Shown one piece after another: positions 56,471 through 64,000 of a stretch of 64,000 nucleotides of DNA (position 1 is the stretch's first letter; every line of letters starts with the position of its first letter). Origin of the DNA: Muscardinus avellanarius (lineage: Eukaryota; Chordata; Mammalia; Rodentia; Gliridae). Where the stretch lies: the NCBI GenBank assembly GCA_963383645.1, contig OY726569.1:33815592-33879591 (forward strand), given 5' to 3'. The notes under the pieces were generated by a model that made no database searches, was not told where the DNA came from, and was given only the letters and a program-made list of their open reading frames with translations. A program made the position numbers and the translations under genes.

Positions 56471-56678
56471 AAAAGAAAGAGGATAGCATAGCACCTCGTG
56501 TGCTCAATTACGCCCTGTAGTCTCTCTTTAACAAAAAAAGAGAATTCTGATACTAATCTACATTCATGTTCTTTTAGCTAATATATTATCCCATTCTTAA
56601 AATTAAATCTGTCCCTATGTTTATATTTAAAGTATATCTTATAAGTTTCTATATTTTGTTGTCAAAGAGTAGTAAATA

Positions 56679-56772
56679 AGCCAGGCATGGTGGTTCAAGT
56701 TTATAATCACAGTTCTTGGGAGGCTGAGACAGGAGGATCACAGGTTTAATCCTTAGTAACACACACACACAC

Positions 56773-56807
<35 letters not shown>
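56679..56807 (+). mobile_element. B1-dID SINE, B1 tip joined directly to the tail
   Basis: 'aagccaggcatggtggttcaagtttataatcacag...caggaggatcacaggtttaatccttagtaac' then (CA)n at 56760-56806. The middle of the element, including most of the ID arm, is missing. Confidence 0.85.
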
Positions 56808-56809
56808 GT

Positions 56810-57300
56810 AACATGACAATTTATATTAAATTTAATAGTGTAAGTTTGTATTGTAAAAAATTACTAAAATGATAATCAGAATATTAAAATCATACTAATA
56901 TGCTACTTAAAGGAAGAGTAAAATTAAAATAACAAAAATTACTTGATTAATCTAAAACTAAATGAGAGAAAAAAGAGAAAATAGACAAAGTTGGAAAATA
57001 GAAGCCACGTAATTAAATTGTAGATTAACATCCTAGTATCTTGGTGATTATATTGAACAACAACAGACTTAGTAACCCAATTGGAAGAAGAAAATATTCT
57101 CTAATGTTCTTTGTTTGGTACAAATAAAATTATATTTTATTTGAAAACTTGGGTTTCTAGTTGTTTCTTCACTTGGGGTGTCTTTGTGGACTCTTTCTAG
57201 GCTACCCTGTCCGCCTCACTGTTTAGTTACGACTGTTATCACACAAATACCAAAAGAAAGATTACTTCTTTTAGGACATGATTATTAGTGCAGATTTCAT
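56810..57300. other. Unique AT-rich DNA
   Basis: Nothing recognised. Confidence 0.3.
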
Positions 57301-57304
57301 TTTT

Positions 57305-57545
57305 ATACTTTTATTGGTGCATTAAAGTTTCACACCATAATGTAGTTTTTCTTAGTCATAGTGATATACGTGCACACAGCAATTGCTGGGCTTTTGCCTG
57401 GCTCCCTCTGCACTCCCCTCCTTCCCCACACAGAGTATTGAGTAGAGCCCAGAAGGTGGTTTGGGAAGGGAGCAGAGGAATGATCAGTGAAGGAATCACT
57501 TCCATTGACAGTATACAGAATTTTAATGAAATCAACATATCAAAA
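57305..57545 (-). mobile_element. L1 3' end with inversion, old
   Basis: 57305-57430 is the antisense 3' UTR ('ttttattggtgcattaaagtttcac...ctccccacacagagtattgag'); 57432-57545 reads in sense ('gcccagaaggtggtttgggaaggg...gaatgatcagtgaaggaatcac', compare 'gaggatcggtgaaggaattac' at 54.5 kb). The pattern again fits twin priming on the minus strand. A 120-codon plus-strand frame across it (57288-57650) is not a gene. Confidence 0.65.
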
Positions 57546-57803
57546 GATGATTCAGAGGATATTAATTATAATTTATTGATTAAATGTATTGAAGTAAAAG
57601 AAGTGAAAGAAATGGGTAAAAAATATAACTTTAATATCAAAGGATATTGAAATTTTTTCTTATATCTTTATTCCCTAAACCAGTTCTTCCCCAGGTCTGT
57701 ATCTCTCAATTTCCTAAGAAATCCATAAATCTTAAAATTAACAAACAATAATAACAAAAACCTATAATTACACTATGCGTTGTTAATAGGACAGATAGAA
57801 TAT

Positions 57804-57988
57804 ATATATTTGGTGGTACTGGGGTTCCTGGAAACCCTTCTACCTCCAGGCTACAGTCCCAGACCTATTTTATACTTTTTTTTTTTTTTTTTGAAACAGG
57901 GCCTCTTAAGCCAGAGGTGCTGGCTTCGAACCTGCATGATCTTCCTGTCTCCGCCTCAGAAGTACAGGGATTAAACACTTGCCCAGAT
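57804..57988 (-). mobile_element. B1-dID SINE, type A
   Basis: 'ggtggtactggggttcctggaaaccc...ggctacagtcccagacc...ggcttcgaacctgcatgatc' ending 'acttgcccagat', a little short of the usual 5' tip. TSD CAGATAGAATAT (57792-57803, 57989-58000). Confidence 0.92.
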
Positions 57989-58000
57989 CAGATAGAATAT

Positions 58001-58850
58001 CTTAAACCTATTATTTAGTAGACTATCTGGCTTATCTGTTGATCAGATTATAGAATCACAATTTGCATAAGGCTCAAAGAGACTACTACAAACCATCTTG
58101 TGATCACCAGATTGATGATATCTTCACATACCCTCCCATTCCCAGCCTCAGAACTCCAAAGTGTACCTTTTTGCTTTGGAGATGGCCCAAATCAACCCTT
58201 GAGACTGTATTTCTTGCTTTTCTAAATAATTTTCTGTCTCTGTCTTTGTCCATGAAGTATTTTCTGTCCCATATGCCAAGCATCCTGTGGATCTTGAGTT
58301 TAGTTACCCTCTCTCTTCCTCTGGGAACTTTTCCAGACCCTTCATAAAATCATGGATTCTTGAGACAATAACATCTCAAATAGAGTTACAATTTCTTCTA
58401 GGAAAACAATAATCATCTTTAGGAAGAAGACATTTTGCTATGAAAAAAGAATATGTGTTTTAAATAGAATACATTGTATGCATATGTGTATCTCCAGTTT
58501 CTCTTTTTATTTTTTATCTACCTTCTCATCTATCTCTGTGTATAATTTGGGTTAAATTTATGTGTGATAGTCTCTTCTGGAAGCTTCGTGTAGTGACTAC
58601 AAAATAGGCCGGAAATTTAAATAAAATTTTATTGTAGTTATGAATTTAGATTGGCCAATTCCTATTATTGATTTTTGGCAATCTCTTAATTAATAACCTC
58701 TTTCAGATTAAGCCCTACATACACATTACAAGAAATTTAATGATTTGCACACATTTAATAACTAAATAACATATTCCGTTTTTGAATACTCATAAAGCAG
58801 TCTAGGTATTACTATAATAATAAAAATATTTTAATTTTTAAATAATGAAA
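58001..58850. other. Unique DNA, nothing recognised
   Basis: A 94-codon frame (58063-58347) lies in a C/T-richer stretch without family features. Confidence 0.3.
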
Positions 58851-60229
58851 CTTGTTCTGAAAAATGAAAATATGGTTTTGCATTGACATGGCGATTCTGG
58901 ATCCTGCCTTCAGGCAGAAGCTCACTATTATGCTTTATTAGCCATCAACGGATTGGCTGCTCCACAGGCAAATGCTGATGGTCTAAGGACAGTAGTGTTA
59001 ATAATAACACTTTTCAAAGTGTCAGTCTGGAGGAGAGGCAGTAATTGACCTCATGAGAGTATTAAACTATAAAAAATGTCTTTTATTTTAAGCATTAAAA
59101 CTGTGCTTCAAATAATTTTGGTTAAGGTATGATTAGTTAATGCAGTCCCAAACTGATTTTTCACCCAGTGTTTAATGCAGAGGAAATTTTGTCCTAATAG
59201 ACTCTAAAATTAAAAGAAAGCAGAGGCAGTAAGTCTTCTGTTTTTCTTCTGTACCTTCCTCTTCACCCTGGAGTCAGGCCTTTAGTGTTCTCTGCTCTGT
59301 ATCTCCCTGCAGATTCCTGACCTGTGATACTTAATTACCTCATTCTTTCATTTAAATGAAAAGCCATAGCTAAATCACAGTAGATAAATAAGGAACCACT
59401 GATTTTTATCATTTTAAATTTATGAATAAAATTTTGATAATTTAATATTCCTAAACTTCATTCTCTCAGGCAGACTCACCCTTATTTCTTTTTTAAACTG
59501 TGAAACATTGGGCAAAGAAGTCAGAAAACAAAAGCATGAAAAAATCTATTTCTTACATAGTTGTATTATAGAACCAGATATAGTATATAAGAATGATATT
59601 TAAAAATATAAGACTAATTTTTAAATGTCTATATATGGTCTCAGAATTTTAAAAATAGTTCATGTAAATTATCTCATTAGCATAAAGTTATGCAAGGTAG
59701 ATGTAGTTATCATGAAGTAATATCTAAGAAATCATTTTCACTTGTAATTTTGAACCTGAAAAATCCTCAGAGTTCAAGTTGGCCTCATTAGTAAGTACTA
59801 TGACTAGACCTCAGTCTTATTTGTCTGATTCTAAAAAATGGTTTGTATGGAAGCACTGCAGGCTGTAAAATATGGGAATCTATACTTTTAGGTAAGCATA
59901 TTTATGTCATTGAACCTGAAATCATACTGCTAAACTTTTATACTCTATTTTTGTCCTTTTTTTTAATACATATAATTCAGACCATAGACACTCTGGATAC
60001 CTTAGGAGCCATTTGTTGAAAGTGACAGACATGTAATCAGTCTAAAATCCCCCTGGAGGAGTTTCATTCCAACATCCTGTTTATTTCTTTAGTATAGTTA
60101 AATGAGCAGAAATCAAATATACTGTTTAAAAAATCATTGCATATTTGAGTCACTTATCATATTCAGTTAAACCTAATTAATATAACATTAATACTTTAAC
60201 CTGCTGAGAATATAAAATTGTTCAACAAT
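58851..60229. other. Repeat-free, CNE-like core at 58870-59340
   Basis: 'gcattgacatggcgattctggatcctgccttcaggcagaagctc...ggattggctgctccacaggcaaatgctgatgg' stands out against AT-rich flanks and contains a CCAAT-type ATTGG. No transposon or exon signature. Regulatory role is inference. Confidence 0.35.
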
Positions 60230-60500
60230 TTCTGAAATGTTTAGGAAATATACCCATACCGGTTGATCCATCAATTCTAACTCTAGATATGTATTTAACA
60301 GAAACTCTTTTATATTTAATATAGTATAAATAGTACTTATAACAGTACTATTCATACTAGCACCAAATTGTAAACATCCCATATGCTCTTTAAAATTAAA
60401 ATAGATTCATAAACTTTGATAAAATACATTAAATGAGAATTATGACTTTATGCAGAAAAATATGAGCATAGTTCAAAAATAAAAAGTTGAATAAAAAATC
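60230..60500 (+). mobile_element. Ancient L1M ORF2 fragment, probable
   Basis: 'tgatccatcaattctaactctagatatgtatttaacagaaactc...acagtactattcatactagcaccaaattgtaaacatccc...' follows the L1M ORF2 order (CCAGCAATTCC...GGTATATACC..., ...ATTCATAATAGCC...AAC...CCC). Confidence 0.55.
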
Positions 60501-60507
60501 ATTTATA

Positions 60508-60681
60508 GCTGAGCATGGTAGCACATATTTGTAATTCCAGAACTTGGAAGACTTAGACAGGAGAATCGCAGGTTTGAGAAAAGCCTCAGCAAATAGTAAG
60601 ACTCTCATTAACCTAGAGAGACCCTATATCAAAAAAATAGTTCCCCTAGGTTCAATCCCTAGTACCACAAAAAAAAAAAAT
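60508..60681 (+). mobile_element. B1-dID SINE, shortened ID arm
   Basis: 'gctgagcatggtagcacatatttgtaattccag...agcctcagcaaatagtaagactctcattaacctag...gttcccctaggttcaatccctagtacc'. The first third of the ID arm is missing. Confidence 0.87.
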
Positions 60682-60700
60682 TGTGAAATACTACATACAA

Positions 60701-60903
60701 GGTTTTTTTTTGTGTGTGTGTGTGTGTGTGTGGGAGGGTACTGGGGTTCCTGGAAACCCTTTTACCTCCGGGCTACACTCCCAGACCTATTTTATATTTT
60801 TATTTGGAAACAGGGTCCCTTAAGCCGGCTTTGAACCAGCAAGATCCTTCTGTCCCCGCCTTTCAAGCGCGGGGATTACAAGCATGTGCCACCATGTCCA
60901 GCA
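60701..60903 (-). mobile_element. B1-dID SINE, type A, with (GT)n tail
   Basis: T-run, (GT)n at 60713-60732, 'ggtactggggttcctggaaaccc...ccgggctacactcccagacc...tcaagcgcggggattacaagcatg...catgtccagc'. ACATACAAG(g)TTTTT repeats flank it (from 60693 and about 60908). Confidence 0.9.
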
Positions 60904-60966
60904 ACATACATACAAGTTTTTATTGATCAAGAATTCAATTCAATGCCAGGCATTGAATTCAGTTCA

Positions 60967-61828
60967 AAGAAAAATTCAAATGGCCAGTAAATGCATGAGG
61001 AAATGCTCAACATCACTGGCAATCAGAGAGATGCAAATCAAAACTACCCTGAGATTTCACCTTAACCCAACTAGAATGGCAATCATTCAAAACACAAACA
61101 ACAACAAATGCTGGCAAGGATGTGGAGAAGTGGGAACTCTAAAATATTGTTGGTGGGATTGCAAATTAGTGCAACCACTGCGGAAAGCAGTATGGAGAAT
61201 CCTCAGAAGAATGGGAACAAATCTACTATTTGATTCAGCAATACCACTTCTGGGTATCTACCGAAAAGAAAGGAAACCAAACTACCAAACTAATGCATGT
61301 CCATCTATGTTCATAGCTGCACAATTCACCATAGCCAAACTATGGAACCAGCCAAGATGTCCATCAAAAGATGAATGGATTACAAAACTGTGGGATATGT
61401 ACACAATGGAATTTTACTCAGCCATTAAAAAACAATTGCAGCATTTACAGGGAAATGGATGGATCTTGAGGACATTACGCTATGCGAGGTTAGTCAGTCA
61501 CAAAAATAAGGAATTGGATGCTTTCCCTAATATGCGAAAGCTAAGGTGAAATGAGTCATAGGAAGGACTCCAGGTGAAAAAGGAGATCCTATAGAGGAGC
61601 AAATAAGGCAACCTAACTGAGGGAATGGGAGGGGAGAAGAAGGAAACTCTTTAAAGTGCACAATGTACTTGTTCATATCGTGGCCAACCACTAAGCCAAG
61701 CATGAGAGAGAGGGATGGGGAGGGACTTGGGTGGGGACTGGGTGGAAGCTGGCTGGGTGATGTGTGCATTTATGTCTACACAAGTTTTTTTCATTATTAT
61801 GTGTAAATACAATGCACCAATAAAAAAA
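60967..61828 (+). mobile_element. L1 3' end, 5'-truncated, young, with TSD
   Basis: From within ORF2 ('aaaattcaaatggccagtaaatgc') to 'aatgcaccaataaaaaaa'. A 12-bp TSD GAATTCAGTtCA (60955-60966, 61829-61840; one mismatch) defines the insertion exactly. Nearly colinear with 380-1200, showing a recently active subfamily. Confidence 0.95.
60972..61549 (+). pseudogene. L1 ORF2 C-terminal tail, frame intact, zinc-motif His lost
   Basis: The frame runs without stop to TGA at 61547-61549, the natural end, about 190 L1 residues. The Cys motif is C-x3-C-x7-Y-x4-C: the expected His codon is TAT at 61145-61147 (His in the copy at base 1). The upstream part of the open frame (from 60884) lies in the neighbouring SINE and flank and is not L1. 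5' truncation means no active protein. Confidence 0.93.
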
Positions 61829-61904
61829 GAATTCAGTCCACATATTCCATATTTGAATCCCCTACTTAACATTGTAATAAATTTCTATGTAAACATTCTT
61901 AAAA

Positions 61905-62125
61905 AATTTATTTATTATTTTTGGTGTGGTTCTAGGAATTGAACACAGGGGCATTCTACCTCTGAGAAACACTCCTAGTTCTATTTTTTAAATATTCTTT
62001 GAAACAGGGTCTCACTAGGTTGATGAGCATGTCACTGCTTGCTGAAGATGTACTTGAGGCTGCAATACTCCTGTTTCCGCATTCCAAATACTGGGACCAC
62101 AGGCGTATACCACCATGCCTGGATC
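61905..62125 (-). mobile_element. B1-dID SINE, diverged
   Basis: Antisense: 'ggttctaggaattgaacacaggggcattctacctctgagaaacactcctag', 'tttgaaacagggtctcactaggttgatgagcatgtcactgc', 'gaccacaggcgtataccaccatgcctgg'. Confidence 0.85.
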
Positions 62126-62394
62126 AAACATTCTTTTAGAACAAATGCAGTCATATGAAATAAAATATTACTATCCTGTAATACAATATAATAACTGTCT
62201 TTCAACACAAAGGCCCAACTTTTGAAGCATTATAAAATGAACTGTGGCAAATAAACCTTAGGTGTTGAAAGAGCTAGAAATCTTGAAAAATGGGTTACAA
62301 TGGACAGCATTCAAAATCTTTTCTTTGGAAAGGACAGAGGTTTCCTCGAAGCTATGTATGCTATGAAATTCTCAGTGCTAATCCTAATATATTT

Positions 62395-62525
62395 AGGGAA
62401 GGGGACAGTGCAGGGTGGGATCTGGAGGAAGTTTCACAAATGCTATTTGTATGTACGTCTCTATTACTCTGAATTCCATTGTGTTGTGTGATTATAATGC
62501 ACTAATAAAAGTATATTTTTAAAAA
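62395..62525 (+). mobile_element. L1 3' UTR end, old
   Basis: 'gggaaggggacagtgcagggtgggatctggagg...tatttgtatgtacgtctctattactc...gtgattataatgcactaataaaag'. The sequence before it (62290-62394) is probably part of the same element but too diverged to be sure. Confidence 0.7.
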
Positions 62526-64000
62526 ATAAAAAATTGTAATAAAATGATCTATTATAAAAGGAAAAATGTAGGTTGCAGTGACATGATCTCAGCCACATGA
62601 CGTTTGAAGGCATGTTTTTACAGAGCAATCGGTTGTTGAGGTTCCCTACTAAAACATATGGAAACACATTTGGATTTTAATTATGTACACAACTTAAACT
62701 GTCTTTAAGTTACAGCTTTCAAAAACAAAACAGGCTTTTACTTCCTAAATAAAAGTTAACTCCTACCATAGAACTGTCAGGCTAAGGTCACAGTTCAAGT
62801 GATGTAAACTTAATTAGACATAGTTTTTAATCAAATCCAAAGATGCTTTTCCAACCGTAAGTTTTATGCAAATACTTTAAAAGATGCTTTCTTGGAATTG
62901 CTCTTAACTACGATAGTTTGAGACGAGTTTCTCTGTATACTTTACTTCTTAACCTCATAAAGGGATATTTTAGCTTTTAGAGTGAAACAGAAAACAAATA
63001 CACATCAAACCAAACATGAGGTGGCGGCACACTTTCTCCAGAACTTTCAGTAATACCGGAGCCAATAATGTTAGAATAGGTGAAGTTTGCAACCTGCACC
63101 TGCTCTATGTCCAGCTGTTGCTGTTTCTGCCCTGTGTTCTGACAAATGTTTGTTAAAAAGGTCTAATGTGGAGGATCCAATTTAATCTCGGTAGAGTGTG
63201 ATGTGTTTTACTGTTTCTAAAACTTGCCTTCATAATAATTTTTTGTTTGTGGCCTATTGAAAAGCGAGCGTTTATGTCTTCAGGAGAATAAATGGGAAGT
63301 CACAGATCTAGGAGAATAATCAACTTGAACACATGCTGCTAGCACAGGTATGGATTTTTAATATAATCTCAGGCAGGGAAATGGTTTCAGGCATGTTTTC
63401 TCAGTTGGGAGCTGAAGAGAGCATATGCACAGAGCAGACACCAGCCACTAGCCTTTGGCTGGTTGGGAGATAAAGTCATTGCAAACCTGAGTTGTAAACC
63501 AAATGTACCCGATGCCATCTGGGCTTATGCTTAAAAGTATACCATCTTTTAAAAGCAATGTTGAAAGTCACCGAAGTAAAAGAAGTAAATTAGAAAGCTG
63601 ACATTTTATATTATCTTTCTCTACAATAATTGATCATTGATATTCCAAAGACATAGTTTGCTTGCATTCAAATTATGTTTATTTTGAGCAGTTAATGAAT
63701 TTACCTCTAGGCAAGTTTTAAAAAGATAAATTAATAAATAAAAGAATAAAAACTAACATTCCATATAATAAAAATTTAATTACTTACTCCTGGTTGGTCT
63801 TTTACTATGAAAACAAAGCAGAATCTTATCTTCTTTTTAAAAAAATGTTTCTTAGAAGTTTATTGTAAATAATCAATCATGCATACATATAGTAATATAT
63901 ATGTATACACACATTTTTATACATACTGTAGTATTCTAAATTTCTTGTATATATTGAGGCATACAAAAGACATACAAAATTTACATAAGAAAGCATGAAT
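62526..64000. other. Repeat-free end of window, CNE-like at 62800-63560
   Basis: No transposon recognised. 'gcaacctgcacctgctctatgtccagctgttgctg', 'ggaggatccaatttaatctcggtagagtgtgatg', 'ggcctattgaaaagcgagcg' are complex, CpG-containing and free of simple repeats. An octamer ATGCAAAT is at 62866-62873. AT-rich low-complexity text follows from 63700. Candidate regulatory DNA by texture only. Confidence 0.35.

Noticed and set aside
57288..57650. 120-codon plus-strand frame
   Set aside because: It overlaps an inverted L1 3' UTR and AT-rich flank; no family features.
1..64000. A host protein-coding gene, bacterial operon, exogenous virus or prophage
   Set aside because: No multi-exon signal, no CpG island, no ribosome-binding pattern and no viral coding region. 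The only viral trace is a solitary LTR and old MaLR-type LTRs.

Overview
Organism and character. The window is AT-rich, CpG-poor mammalian nuclear DNA without any recognisable host exon, CpG-island promoter, tRNA or rRNA gene. The dominant repeat is a dimeric SINE: a 7SL-derived B1 monomer joined through an A-rich linker to a tRNA-derived ID monomer. This B1-dID type is known from rodents such as beavers, squirrels, dormice and caviomorphs. The ID half here reads 'agctcagaggtagaatgccc', unlike the form I remember as common in squirrels, so I favour a castorid (beaver-like) or related rodent. That species guess is inference.

Layout. About 1-1.2 kb: 3' end of a fairly young L1 (ORF2 tail plus 3' UTR), running in from outside the window. 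1.4-6.2 kb: cluster of SINEs and antisense L1 3' ends, with a 65-bp inverted repeat around one of them. 6.2-19.5 kb: mostly unique sequence with one young SINE, ancient L1M and L2 remnants, microsatellites, and a repeat-poor block at 15.85-16.9 kb resembling conserved noncoding DNA. 19.5-26.4 kb: L1M/L1 ORF2 debris and many SINEs, two of them nested SINE-in-SINE. 26.4-32.6 kb: mostly unique DNA plus a 1.2-kb antisense L1M-type 3' UTR. 32.6-37.5 kb: SINEs, a 5'-inverted (twin-primed) L1, MaLR-type LTR remnants and large purine/pyrimidine microsatellites. 37.5-42 kb: repeat-poor, with a CNE-like stretch near 40.8-41.5 kb. 42-57.6 kb: MaLR LTR, L1 ORF2 debris, many SINEs, an L1 with an unexpected GC-rich 5' end, and a complete solitary ERV LTR inside a SINE. 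57.8-64 kb: SINEs, a second young L1 3' end, and CNE-like unique DNA near 58.9-59.3 and 62.8-63.6 kb.

Function. No gene set works together here. All longer reading frames are decayed L1 ORF2 pieces, SINE sequence or microsatellite translations; the rest look like chance frames. The window is best read as intergenic or intronic DNA shaped by layered retrotransposition. No new biological system was found. The most unusual points are the L1 with a GC-rich 5' segment bounded by target-site duplications, two twin-primed L1s, the inverted repeat at 3.96/4.58 kb, the solo LTR with a 6-bp duplication inside a SINE, and a SINE subfamily with a rebuilt 3' half. Repeat families were assigned by eye, so boundaries are approximate unless a target-site duplication (TSD) fixes them.
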